DNA of 64,000 bases, taken from assembly GCF_023336895.1 (NCBI RefSeq), contig NZ_JAMBLT010000002.1:231053-295052 (forward strand), given 5' to 3'. The first letter of the stretch is position 1. Each line of letters opens with the position of its first letter. The position numbers were made by a program, and so were the translations under genes. A model generated the notes under the pieces. That model worked only from the letters and a program-made list of their open reading frames with translations, had not been told where the DNA came from and did no database searches. This stretch comes from Parasutterella secunda. Lineage in GTDB: Bacteria; Pseudomonadota; Gammaproteobacteria; Burkholderiales; Burkholderiaceae_F. Positions 26,343-35,391 of the stretch are shown in pieces.

Positions 26343-27554
26343 ATGTTTATTTTTCATCGTTTCCGTTTGAATAAACAGTCCGACTCTGGCATTCCTCGAA
26401 CCGTTTGGGTTTTGGGCTTTGTCAGTCTGCTTATGGATATTTCTTCTGAAATGATCCATGCGCTTTTGCCGCTTTTTATGTCCACGACACTGGGAGCCAG
26501 TGCCGTATGGATCGGTCTGACCGAGGGGGTCGGTGAATCTGCGGCGTTGATCAGTAAAGTTTTTTCCGGTGTCATTGCTGACACGTTTGGTAAGAAAAAA
26601 TGGTTGGTATTTACCGGTTACGCCTTGGGAGTTCTCTCAAAGCCTTTCTTCGCACTGGCGACTTGTATGCCAGTCGTATTTGCGGCACGATTTTTTGACC
26701 GAATCGGCAAAGGCATACGTGGTGCGCCGCGAGACGCTATAGTGGCCGAAGTCACTGCGGAATCTGTCAGAGGCGCAGCTTACGGGCTACGTCAATCCTT
26801 GGATGCTGCCGGTGCTTTTATCGGTCCCGCTCTGGCTACAATCCTTTTGATGTTTTTCACGGAAAATTACCGAACCGTTTTCTGGCTTGCCTTAATTCCG
26901 GGACTCTGTTGCCTAGCGCTCATTCTGTTCGGTGTAGAAAACGTTGAAACAGAAAAGCAATACGTTAAAGAACCACTCAAATTTAAAGCCTTTTTTCTAC
27001 AGACTTCCTTAGCTTTTAAGTGCTTATTAGTCATAGGAGTCGTTTTTTCCCTGGCTCGCTTTTCAAACGCTTTTATGATTTTAAGAGCGGCTGATAGTGG
27101 TGTACCCGCGGCTCTCGTTCCGCTCATATTGGTCGGAAGCAATCTTGTGTTTGCCGCCTCGAGCTATCCACTGGGCAAACTGGCCGATCGCATCCCGTCG
27201 TCAAAACTTCTGGCTTTAGGTCTTCTCTTTCTGATCGCCTCAGACTGTGTCTTCGCGCTGTGGCAAACACCTTATGCGGTTGCCGTCGGCGTCGCGCTTT
27301 TTGGATTACACTTGGGCGCATCACAAGGTATTTTCTCCATGATGGTCGCTAAGCTTGCTCCGGGCGCATTCAAAGCGACCGCCTTCGGTGTTTTTAACTT
27401 TCTGTCCGGCTTGGCAACTTTAATGGCCGGACTTCTTGCGGGCTTTCTTTGGGAACTGTATAGCCCGGCTTACACTTTTGCCGCCGGAGCCATTTTCGCG
27501 CTTCTTTCACTTCTGCTACTGACCGTTTTAATGCGAAGGCATCTCATCGGTTAA
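26343..27554 (+). CDS. MFS transporter
   Basis: Major facilitator of 403 residues with twelve predicted helices. The loop 2-3 motif GVIADTFGKKKWLVFTGY near residue 79 and the RIGKGIRGAPRDAIVAEVT segment near 119 place it in the group of carriers often annotated as nitrate/drug-like MFS permeases with the RxGKGxRxxPRD signature. The substrate is unknown. The gene ends with a 4-base overlap against the convergent histidine kinase. Confidence 0.85.
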   Translation: MFIFHRFRLNKQSDSGIPRTVWVLGFVSLLMDISSEMIHALLPLFMSTTLGASAVWIGLTEGVGESAALISKVFSGVIADTFGKKKWLVFTGYALGVLSKPFFALATCMPVVFAARFFDRIGKGIRGAPRDAIVAEVTAESVRGAAYGLRQSLDAAGAFIGPALATILLMFFTENYRTVFWLALIPGLCCLALILFGVENVETEKQYVKEPLKFKAFFLQTSLAFKCLLVIGVVFSLARFSNAFMILRAADSGVPAALVPLILVGSNLVFAASSYPLGKLADRIPSSKLLALGLLFLIASDCVFALWQTPYAVAVGVALFGLHLGASQGIFSMMVAKLAPGAFKATAFGVFNFLSGLATLMAGLLAGFLWELYSPAYTFAAGAIFALLSLLLLTVLMRRHLIG

Positions 27555-28843
27555 CGACCCTGATCGACTCGTTCCACCTGCTTTCCGGTCAAGAGCACGA
27601 TTTTGAAGCACGACCCTTGTGACCTGAGGGACATTAACTCAACCGTCCAGCCAAAGCGGTCACACAACCGCTTAACAATGGATAAGCCCATGCCGCTACC
27701 TTGCTGCTGATCGGTTGCCCGTGTATGCGGACTGAAGATACGATCTTTATTTTCAGAATCGATGCCGGGGCCCGTATCCTGCACCTCAAACCCTGTGGCC
27801 GTTTCCGTCACCTTCACGCACCCTTCTGAGGTATACAAAATGGCGTTCTTAATTAAATTGCCGGCTAGGGCACCGATCACAACCGGCGAATAAAATCCCG
27901 GGCAATTGTCGTTGACTTCAAAAGTCAATTCCAACCCTTTGGCTTTTGCATTAGGGCGGTAGTACTCGACTATCGAATTTAACGTATCGTGAACCGTATC
28001 ACTTTCCTGAATCTCGAAAGAGGTGTTACGGGCAAGATTTAAGAAAATATTCAAGAGATCTTGAAGCGACTGGCAAGATCCCAAAATTCTTTTTAATAAC
28101 TCATCGCGCTTTGCTTCACCGACGTTGGCGCCCTTCATATGCAGTAATTCTGCACTGGTTTGGATAATCGTCAGCGGTGTGCGAAGCTCGTGACTGATAT
28201 CTGCGGTAAAAAGTCGTTCCCGTAACAGCGCTTCGTGAAATCGTTTTAAAGCATTATCACAAATTCGGGCAAGTTCCCCGACTTCGTCATCGGCAAAATC
28301 CGCTTGCAGCGGGTGATATGTACGAGTTGCCGCAATTGTTCGCACTTGCGCGGACAGATCATGTACCGGTTTGATCACACGACGGCTCACCCACCACCAA
28401 GCGAAAAACGACCCTAAGGTTAAAACCAACGTACTGCATATTAAAATGACAACGTTATAAATCTGTTCACTTCGTTCGAAGTCATACTGATCTCGCATCA
28501 GTATGTAAGAATACTGACCGAGCTGCAGCCTATAAACGAATGAAGACTCGTCATTGACAAATTCCGTAAAACCTTCCGGGACATGGGCGAAGGCTGCCGG
28601 GATGGGATCAAGCCGTGGGTCATCGCTGAATATTTTCATCGACGGCGGCAATTGCAACTCTTCGTGGGAATTGAGCTCCTGCACACTCATTTCAAGCTCT
28701 TCGCGAAGCATTTCACTCACGAGATTATTTTCCATGAATTCGGTCGACTGCATCATCGCCACCGAATAGATTCCCACAATTAATAAAAGCTGAAGGGCAA
28801 ATCCCAAGAAAATTCGCTGTGCCAACCCGAACGATTTATGCAT
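27551..28843 (-). CDS. Two-component sensor histidine kinase
   Basis: Membrane sensor kinase, 430 residues from the ATG at 28843 (GAGG seven bases upstream); an ATG at 28855 overlaps the regulator stop. Two membrane helices (about 8-27 and 150-170) enclose a short periplasmic sensor. A HAMP linker, the HELRTPLTIIQTSAELL phosphoacceptor box near 232, the N box NLIKNAILYTSEG near 335 and DTGPGID/GSGMGLSIV glycine boxes follow. Architecture is that of PmrB/QseC-type kinases. The divergent lipid A modifying gene at 29705 is a natural target. Confidence 0.92.
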   Translation of the reverse strand: MHKSFGLAQRIFLGFALQLLLIVGIYSVAMMQSTEFMENNLVSEMLREELEMSVQELNSHEELQLPPSMKIFSDDPRLDPIPAAFAHVPEGFTEFVNDESSFVYRLQLGQYSYILMRDQYDFERSEQIYNVVILICSTLVLTLGSFFAWWWVSRRVIKPVHDLSAQVRTIAATRTYHPLQADFADDEVGELARICDNALKRFHEALLRERLFTADISHELRTPLTIIQTSAELLHMKGANVGEAKRDELLKRILGSCQSLQDLLNIFLNLARNTSFEIQESDTVHDTLNSIVEYYRPNAKAKGLELTFEVNDNCPGFYSPVVIGALAGNLIKNAILYTSEGCVKVTETATGFEVQDTGPGIDSENKDRIFSPHTRATDQQQGSGMGLSIVKRLCDRFGWTVELMSLRSQGSCFKIVLLTGKQVERVDQGR

Positions 28844-28851
28844 TTTGCGCC

Positions 28852-29523
28852 TCATTCATTAATGGACCAACCTAAGCCCGGATGCGTGTGAATCAATTTT
28901 TTATCATAGGCTTTGTCAATTGCTTGGCGTAGGAGATAGATGTTGGCTCTCAAGCTATCTGAGTCCGGCGCGCCCCCACCCCAAACTTGAGCTTCAAGGC
29001 GGTTTCGGCTCACGATAGCCGGGCTTCTTAGCATCAGTTCTTTCAAGATGGTTAAACCGGTCGGATTCAATTTAATCGGTTTACCACCACGGCAGACTTG
29101 TGTTGTTGAGAGATCAAAAACCAGATCTCCGACTTTAAGTTTCATCGTGTTATCACCATAGGCACGGCGAATAAGCGCCTGAACCCGGGCATTCAATTCA
29201 CGCAACGAAAAAGGCTTAATCAGGTAATCATCGGCTCCAACTCCAAGACCATTTACCCGATCATCAATACTGTCACGCGCCGTTAACATCAAGATCGGTG
29301 TTTTATCACCGTTCGCACGCAACGTTTTACAAACAGACAAGCCGTCTATGTCCGGCAACCCAATATCAAGAACACAGACGGCGTAGGATTTTTGGCTCAT
29401 CCTATCCAAAGCCTGCCTACCATTGACCGCCGTTTCGACCGACATGTCGTTCATCTCAAGGTAGTCACGAACATTACAAAGGATATCCGTATTGTCATCA
29501 ACTACTAAAACAATCGGGTTCAT
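28852..29523 (-). CDS. Two-component response regulator, OmpR/PhoB family
   Basis: DNA-binding regulator of about 223 residues. The receiver domain has the acidic pocket VVDDN, phosphoacceptor aspartate in VLDIGLPDIDG (about residue 51) and lysine in DYLIKPF. The C-terminal winged helix contains LTILKELMLRSPAIVSRNRLEAQVW. I use the ATG at 29523, preceded by AAGGGG. The kinase gene overlaps its end. It is divergent from the PAP2-EptA fusion, from which it is separated by about 180 bases holding both promoters. Confidence 0.93.
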   Translation of the reverse strand: MNPIVLVVDDNTDILCNVRDYLEMNDMSVETAVNGRQALDRMSQKSYAVCVLDIGLPDIDGLSVCKTLRANGDKTPILMLTARDSIDDRVNGLGVGADDYLIKPFSLRELNARVQALIRRAYGDNTMKLKVGDLVFDLSTTQVCRGGKPIKLNPTGLTILKELMLRSPAIVSRNRLEAQVWGGGAPDSDSLRANIYLLRQAIDKAYDKKLIHTHPGLGWSINE

Positions 29524-29704
29524 CTCAACCCCTTCCATACGATTTCGATTCTCAATACAGTCTGCACGTTAGACGTACGACTTTCAATTTCAAACCGCTC
29601 AATCTTGATACCCATCAAGTATTTTGACACTTCTTTCACATCGCTTTGACGCGCTTTTAGCTATCCGGAATGGATACTGCAAGCATCTGAAATGTTGCTT
29701 GGAG

Positions 29705-32044
29705 ATGAATATTTTGCAAAGCGAAAACAGAAACAGTTTTTCTCTCTGGATCGGGATTTTTTTACCTCTGTGGTGCCTGAGTCTTTTGATTTTATTCCCA
29801 CCCCAGTCTTTGGATATAGCCATCAGTGGTTTATTTTTTGACGGACAAGGGTGGCCGTTGAAAAATAATTTTTTCTTTACCGTTTTATACAAATCGAGCA
29901 AAATCATTCCCGTTGCCGTTGCTTTGGCTTCAGTGTACGTTCTAGCGAAAAATCTGATCGCCTATCGTAGGGGTCTGCCGACAGATTCTTTTCGGACTTA
30001 TCGCTCGCTTTACGTGCTGATCGCCATGCTGGCCTGTGTTTTAGTGGTTTGGTGGTTAAAGGCTAGCACCGGAGTTTTTTGTCCTTGGTCTGTTTCTTAT
30101 TTTTCCGGAGAGCATGCTTTGCGTGAGCCGACTTGGTCTTGGGTCTTTCAAGACGGTCACTGCTGGCCTTCGGGACACTCCGGAACCGGTTTTTGTCTTT
30201 TTGCCCTATTTTTTGCATTAAGAGACAAGTATCCACAATTGGCCCGAAAAATACTGGCGGCCGTTCTTTTATTCGGAGCCATTTGTTCTTTGACCCGCAT
30301 CACACAAGGCGCGCATTTTCTCTCCCACACCCTGGCCACTGCTCTCATTGACTGGATAATCTGCGCCGCTCTTTATGTACTTTGTTTTGATCGCCCAAAC
30401 ATTCTGCGGCGCCTTTTCACCTTACCTGGCAAAATCGCCTTCAATCATTTTTTATTTTTAACGGCTCTCTTTTGGACAGTCTGCTTTAACGCTCCCATCG
30501 TGAGCTCAATCCTAAATGGCGCATCCGTCAATAAAGATCATCTGTTACCGACACTTATTCTAGCCTTAGCTGTCAGTGTCGCCGTTTATTTCCTTTCAAT
30601 GACGGTAATTGCCCTGCTCGGACTGCTGCCGCGGATAATTTTCAAAGGGCTGATGGTCTTGCTGACTCTGTTGGGAGCGACTTCACTGATCGTTTGGCTC
30701 TACTATGGCATTGCCATGACGCCGGACATGATCAGAAATTTTTTAGCCACAGACTTTCGTGAGGCAAGCGGTTACTGGTCCCCATCATTGGCCATCAACT
30801 TCATTTTTATTACTCTACCCGGACTGTTTCTAATTAATAGACTTCGTTCTTCGAGACGTCCGGAATCCAAACTGAAAAGAATCGGTGTATGTGTTGTCAC
30901 GCTTTTATGCGGAGTCTTTGTACTTTTTCTGCAGCTTCAACCTTTTTCCGCCCTTATGAGGGGAGATAAAAGCCTGAGGTACTTATTTGCCCCCGTCAAC
31001 ATTGTGTACTCGACAAGCAGCACCCTGCTTAGAGATCAAAATCCGGAAAAAGCACAGAAAGTGATTGTTGACGCATCCCCGAAAGCTATTTTCACGTCTG
31101 ATAAGCCGACCCTGTTCGTTGTTCTGATCGGTGAGACAGCCCGCTCTGCCAACTGGCAGTTGGCAAGCTACAAAAAACCGACCAATCCTGAGTTGTCAAA
31201 ACTCAATATCATCAATATCCCCAAAGTTCAGGCTTGCGGCACCAGCACTGATGTTTCTCTGCCCTGCATGTTAAGCCGCGTCGGACGTCGGGATTACGAC
31301 AGAAAAAGAATTCTCACCGAAGAGTCACTGCCTTCTTTGCTATACCGCGCGGGCTTTTCTGTTACGTGGATCGACAATCAATCCGGCTGCAAAGGAACGT
31401 GCGATGGTGTTCGCGTCATCAAACCCACTCCGGATCCTCTTTACTGCCATGCAGGCGCCTGCATGGACGGTGTATTCAACCGTTCGATTGACGAGGCTTT
31501 CGATGCCCTAAACACTCAAAGCCACGCCGTACTGTTTTTACACATGATGGGTTCGCATGGCCCCGCTTACTATAAGCGCTCCACCGAGTCCGAAAAAGTA
31601 TTCGGCAAAGAATGCACCGATCCAACCTTTAAGAGCTGCTCAAAGGAGAGCATTCGGGCGGCCTACGACTCCAGCATTCGCTACACCGACCGTGTTGTCG
31701 CGGAATTGATCCGCAAATTACAGAATAGAACGGATATCAACACCGCCTTAATCTACCTATCTGATCACGGAGAAAGCTTGGGCGAAAACGGTCTATACCT
31801 TCATGGAGCCCCATACTACATCGCACCAGACGAACAAAAAATCGTACCGATGGTGATGTGGTTTTCAGAGCCATTTAAGAAAAACTACACCATTGATACA
31901 CGGGTGATTGAAGAAAATAGCCACAAGCCCGTCACACACGACCACCTTTATCACACCATTTTGGGGCTATTGAATGTCCGCTCCAACACTTATGACTCCC
32001 AATGGGACTTAAGTGCTAACCATGCGAAACTAAGGGCAAATTAG
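29705..32044 (+). CDS. PAP2 phosphatase fused to EptA/MCR-like phosphoethanolamine transferase
   Basis: Inner-membrane protein of 779 residues. Residues 1-235 form a PAP2 domain of the lipid A phosphatase kind: LKASTGVFCPW, HCWPSGHSGTGF near 153 and TRITQGAHFLSHTLATALID. Residues 235-440 hold the EptA-type membrane bundle. Residues 450-779 form the periplasmic transferase: VVLIGETARSANWQL, ACGTSTDVSLPCMLS with the predicted threonine nucleophile at about 515, HMMGSHGPAYYKR and LIYLSDHGESLGENGLYLHG. The expected periplasmic cysteines are present. Predicted role: remove a lipid A phosphate and/or add phosphoethanolamine, lowering negative charge. The start is uncertain; ATG 29705 has GGAG directly in front. 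Confidence 0.85.
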   Translation: MNILQSENRNSFSLWIGIFLPLWCLSLLILFPPQSLDIAISGLFFDGQGWPLKNNFFFTVLYKSSKIIPVAVALASVYVLAKNLIAYRRGLPTDSFRTYRSLYVLIAMLACVLVVWWLKASTGVFCPWSVSYFSGEHALREPTWSWVFQDGHCWPSGHSGTGFCLFALFFALRDKYPQLARKILAAVLLFGAICSLTRITQGAHFLSHTLATALIDWIICAALYVLCFDRPNILRRLFTLPGKIAFNHFLFLTALFWTVCFNAPIVSSILNGASVNKDHLLPTLILALAVSVAVYFLSMTVIALLGLLPRIIFKGLMVLLTLLGATSLIVWLYYGIAMTPDMIRNFLATDFREASGYWSPSLAINFIFITLPGLFLINRLRSSRRPESKLKRIGVCVVTLLCGVFVLFLQLQPFSALMRGDKSLRYLFAPVNIVYSTSSTLLRDQNPEKAQKVIVDASPKAIFTSDKPTLFVVLIGETARSANWQLASYKKPTNPELSKLNIINIPKVQACGTSTDVSLPCMLSRVGRRDYDRKRILTEESLPSLLYRAGFSVTWIDNQSGCKGTCDGVRVIKPTPDPLYCHAGACMDGVFNRSIDEAFDALNTQSHAVLFLHMMGSHGPAYYKRSTESEKVFGKECTDPTFKSCSKESIRAAYDSSIRYTDRVVAELIRKLQNRTDINTALIYLSDHGESLGENGLYLHGAPYYIAPDEQKIVPMVMWFSEPFKKNYTIDTRVIEENSHKPVTHDHLYHTILGLLNVRSNTYDSQWDLSANHAKLRAN

Positions 32045-32065
32045 GAAAGCGCGGACTAGAAACAG

Positions 32066-32096
32066 AAAAAGGAACCTGAAATCCAGATTCCTTTTT
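32066..32096. terminator. Bidirectional terminator between PAP2-eptA and tRNA-Val
   Basis: AAAAAGGAA pairs with TTCCTTTTT (32066-32074 and 32088-32096) across a 13-base loop. A- and T-runs on both sides let it serve the plus-strand transferase and the minus-strand tRNA. Confidence 0.75.
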
Positions 32097-32105
32097 CAAA
32101 AATTT

Positions 32106-32182
32106 TGGTAGGCACGATTGGACTCGAACCAACGACCCCCACCATGTCAAGGTGATGCTCTAACCAACTGAGCTACGTGCCT
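32106..32182 (-). tRNA. tRNA-Val (anticodon GAC)
   Basis: Read on the minus strand, the acceptor arms AGGCACG and CGTGCCT pair perfectly and are followed by A and an encoded CCA (32106-32108). The D arm AGCTCAGTTGGTTAGAGC, anticodon loop TTGACAT with GAC (plus-strand bases 32146-32148) and the T arm with GGTTCGAGTCC are all present. No integrase or duplicated tRNA end is nearby. Confidence 0.96.
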
Positions 32183-32373
32183 GTTGCGAGTTGCGTATAT
32201 TATCAGAGGTTTTTTCGGTTTGCAAGAGGCTATGTTAAAAAATTTACTTAAACAAGAAAAAATTGGAGCAATCCAGTCAGGCGTTTTTATCGCAACACAA
32301 AAAATACGCCGATTACTCCAAAAAATTGGTCGGACTTTTCCCAGAAAATATGTAATCGATCAACAACGAAAAA

Positions 32374-32392
32374 GGGAGGATTTTTTCCTCCC
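32374..32392 (-). terminator. Terminator of uvrD
   Basis: On the minus strand GGGAGGA-AAAAA-TCCTCCC is followed by TTTTTC, a strong intrinsic terminator just past the uvrD stop at 32409. The bases between it and the tRNA hold an open frame without coding character. Confidence 0.9.
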
Positions 32393-32408
32393 CAAGTCTT
32401 GTCAGAAT

Positions 32409-34778
32409 TTAGAGTTTAGTTAATTTAGCCAGAGACAAAAGCAGCTCTTTAGTTCCGACATCATCAAACTGCACACGGATGCGCGCATCGTCTCCCAAAC
32501 CTGTCAGGCCCACTACAGAACCTTCTCCGAAACGGGCGTGACGAACGCGATTGCCAATGGAAAACCCTTTGAATTCTGCCTTCGCGACCATCTTCTTGAC
32601 TGCAGGATCCATTTTGGCTCGTGCAAAACCGGTGGAACCCCCGTAAGAGCCGGCGCGCCCATACCCTGAAGAAGAACCAGAGCGACCGCCGTATCCTGCG
32701 GATGAACGAAAACCAGCCGAACGACCATAACGAGGTGATGAATAGCCCTCATTCCAACTTAAGGACTGATCCTCATCTTCGATAGCCACGGAACGTTTGC
32801 GATCGTAGAGGAATAGTAAATGCTCCTCATCAATTTCATTGATAAATTGACTGGGACCGGAATCCATGTATTGCCCTCTAAGCATTCTTGAAAGAGCAAA
32901 ACTTAAGTGCAGATTTTTTCTCGCGCGGGTAATAGCCACGTACATTAAGCGGCGCTCTTCAGCAAGTCCCTTGGGGTCATTGGCGCTGTTTGCGTGCGGG
33001 AAAAGCCCATCTTCAACACCGGTAATAAACACAATGTCAAATTCAAGACCCTTGGCGGCGTGCACCGTCATCAGCTGCACGGCGTCTTCCCCTTTTTGCG
33101 CTTGGTTATCTCCTGCTTCTAACGCCGCATGAGACAAAAAGCCCGCCAATGAAGTCATCTCATCATCGGCGCCGTCGGCTTCCACTTCGTCGCTGCGCGC
33201 TTCAATGCTTATGCCTTCTTCCTTGAGGTAGGCCTGAGCCGCATTTTGCAGTTCTTCCAAGTTTTCAAGGCGCTCCTGCCCTTCACGGTCTTTTTTGTAA
33301 TGATCATTTAGTCCTGAGCGATCCGTCACCGCCGCGATCATATCAGGCAGAGGCAAACACGAATACTCAAAGCGCATCGCATCAATAAGCTGCGTGAAGG
33401 CGCGAAGCTTGGTTCCCGCCGCGCCTTCAAGACTTTGCGTGGCCTCATAAAGACTTTCACTGGCTTCAATGGCTTTTTGCTGCAACGTTTCAATGCTCTT
33501 AGCGCCGATTCCACGCATCGGAAAATTCACCACACGCAAAAAGGCCGTGTCATCTTTCGGATTTTCAATCAAACGCAAATAGGCTAAAGCGTGTTTAATT
33601 TCGGCTCGATCAAAAAAGCGCAATCCTCCGTAAACCTTATAGGGGATACCCGCTCCCACAAGCGCCTGTTCAATCACGCGGCTTTGGGCATTGGATCGAT
33701 ACAAAATAGCGATTTCATGTTTTTTAACACCGCGCCCCACGGCCTCACGGATTTCCTGAACACAATACTGTGCCTCATCGCGATCATCGCTGGCACGAAA
33801 CACTCGAATACGCTCACCGTCTCCGGAACTCGTCCAAAGGTCTTTACCCAAACGGTCATCATTGTGCGCAATCAATTCATTGGCGGCGTTGAGAATGTGA
33901 CCGAAAGAGCGGTAATTTTGTTCAAGCTTAACGAGGTGACGGATCTGAAAATCCCTTTGAAAATCCATCATATTGCCGACGTTGGCTCCGCGGAAAGCAT
34001 AAATGGATTGGTCATCGTCACCCACGGCAAAGACACAGTTGCCGTCAAATTCCCTGACACCGGCGGGTGAAAAACCACCAAGCAATTTAAGCCATTTGTA
34101 CTGCAGACGGTTTGTATCCTGAAACTCATCGACCAAAATAAAACGGAAACGATCCTGATAATGCCTGCGGATCATTTCATTTCGAGCCAAAAGCTCATAA
34201 CTTCTCAACAACAATTCGCCGAAATCCGCCACGCCCTCACGATTGCACTGCTCTTCGTAGAGTGCGTAGATCTTGGCCATATTTTCTTTTTTACCGAATT
34301 CCGCGGTCATGTCGCGCGCACGCAACCCCTCTTCTTTAGCGCTGGCGATATAGTTTTGCACGTCTTTAGGCGGATACTCATCAACGCTGATACCATGCGC
34401 CTTCATCAGTCGTTTAATCGCCGAGAGCTGATCGGTTTGATCCAGAATTTGGAATGTCTGTGGCAGGCCCGCTTCCTTAAAGTGGCGTCTGAGCATGCGG
34501 TTACAAAGACCATGAAATGTCCCCACCCACATACCACGAGTGTTCACGGGGATGGACGCCTGAATGCGAGTGAGCATTTCTTTTGCCGCTTTATTGGTGA
34601 AAGTCACGGCGAGAATTTCCAAGGGACTGGCCATTGACTGCTCAATAAGCCATGCAATTCGGGTTGTAAGCACGCGGGTTTTGCCCGATCCGGCGCCAGC
34701 CAGAATCAAGGCGCTCTCTGCTGGAAGCGTTACGGCTGCTTTCTGTTCAGGATTTAATTTATCGATAAAACTCACCAT
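32409..34778 (-). CDS. uvrD: DNA helicase II (UvrD/PcrA)
   Basis: SF1A 3'-5' helicase of excision and mismatch repair, 789 residues. Motif I AGAGSGKTRVL is near residue 27, motif Ia VTFTNKAAKEML near 60, motif II LVDEFQDTN near 215, motif III VGDDDQSIYAFRGA, motif IV EQNYRSF, motif V VQLMTVHAAKGLEFDIVFI and motif VI EERRLMYVAITRARKNL. Before the C-terminal Tudor-like domain lies an unusual Gly/Ser/Tyr/Arg-rich linker of about 45 residues (around 685-730). The gene stands alone with its own terminator. Confidence 0.96.
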   Translation of the reverse strand: MVSFIDKLNPEQKAAVTLPAESALILAGAGSGKTRVLTTRIAWLIEQSMASPLEILAVTFTNKAAKEMLTRIQASIPVNTRGMWVGTFHGLCNRMLRRHFKEAGLPQTFQILDQTDQLSAIKRLMKAHGISVDEYPPKDVQNYIASAKEEGLRARDMTAEFGKKENMAKIYALYEEQCNREGVADFGELLLRSYELLARNEMIRRHYQDRFRFILVDEFQDTNRLQYKWLKLLGGFSPAGVREFDGNCVFAVGDDDQSIYAFRGANVGNMMDFQRDFQIRHLVKLEQNYRSFGHILNAANELIAHNDDRLGKDLWTSSGDGERIRVFRASDDRDEAQYCVQEIREAVGRGVKKHEIAILYRSNAQSRVIEQALVGAGIPYKVYGGLRFFDRAEIKHALAYLRLIENPKDDTAFLRVVNFPMRGIGAKSIETLQQKAIEASESLYEATQSLEGAAGTKLRAFTQLIDAMRFEYSCLPLPDMIAAVTDRSGLNDHYKKDREGQERLENLEELQNAAQAYLKEEGISIEARSDEVEADGADDEMTSLAGFLSHAALEAGDNQAQKGEDAVQLMTVHAAKGLEFDIVFITGVEDGLFPHANSANDPKGLAEERRLMYVAITRARKNLHLSFALSRMLRGQYMDSGPSQFINEIDEEHLLFLYDRKRSVAIEDEDQSLSWNEGYSSPRYGRSAGFRSSAGYGGRSGSSSGYGRAGSYGGSTGFARAKMDPAVKKMVAKAEFKGFSIGNRVRHARFGEGSVVGLTGLGDDARIRVQFDDVGTKELLLSLAKLTKL

Positions 34779-34842
34779 CTTTACTTCTCATTCAACAGGC
34801 AATGAAAAGGCAGTATTGTGCCAAAAAAAGAAAGGAAAATTC

Positions 34843-35391
34843 TCAAAAATTTTCGCTTTGACGCCAGGCAAAAAATGTTTGTGCCAATCGGTCTTTTTCG
34901 GAGACGGTCAAGGGACCGACATCAGGCCAATCAATGGCTAAATTAGTATCGTTATAAACAATGGCCGCCTCGTCTTCTGGATAATAAAAATCCGTGCAAC
35001 GATACCAGACCCGAGCCACGTCAGATAGCGTCAGAAAACCATGGGCAAAGCCTTCCGGAATGTAGAGTTGGCTGAAATCTCTATCAGAGAGTGTTGTGGC
35101 AAACCACCGTCCAAATGTCTCAGATTCTTTCCTTAAGTCCAGCGCTACGTCATAAATCTCACCCTGAACAACAGTAATCAGCTTGCCCTGAGGATGTTTT
35201 TTTTGAAAATGCAGCCCTCTGAGCGTTCCTTTTTTAGAAACGGATAAATTATCTTGCACAAAGGTTAATTCCGGCCACAAATCTTCATAACGGGCCGCCT
35301 GCCAAACTTCGCAAAAAGTACCGCGGTTGTCCCGATGCAGATCGGGAAAAATTTTGAGTAAACCTTCAAACGCTGTTTTTTCAATTTTCAT
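34843..35391 (-). CDS. rfbC: dTDP-4-dehydrorhamnose 3,5-epimerase
   Basis: Third enzyme of dTDP-L-rhamnose synthesis. The cupin protein of about 182 residues shows HRDNRGTFCEVW, FVQDNLSVSKKGTLRGLHFQ with the catalytic histidine, YIPEGFAHGFLTLSD and the C-terminal YYPEDEAAIVYND...W. The ATG overlaps the rfbB stop as TGATG, so the genes are translationally coupled. rfbA and rfbD are not in the window. Confidence 0.94.
   Translation of the reverse strand: MKIEKTAFEGLLKIFPDLHRDNRGTFCEVWQAARYEDLWPELTFVQDNLSVSKKGTLRGLHFQKKHPQGKLITVVQGEIYDVALDLRKESETFGRWFATTLSDRDFSQLYIPEGFAHGFLTLSDVARVWYRCTDFYYPEDEAAIVYNDTNLAIDWPDVGPLTVSEKDRLAQTFFAWRQSENF

Noticed and set aside
32106..32182. tRNA-Val as an integration site
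   Set aside because: No integrase gene, direct repeat of the tRNA 3' end or foreign gene block is adjacent.
32184..32423. Plus-strand frame of 79 codons between tRNA-Val and uvrD
   Set aside because: It runs through the uvrD terminator and the tRNA promoter region, has no ribosome-binding site and low-complexity composition.
34161..34637. 158-codon open frame antisense to uvrD
   Set aside because: Shadow of uvrD helicase motifs on the other strand; no initiation site.
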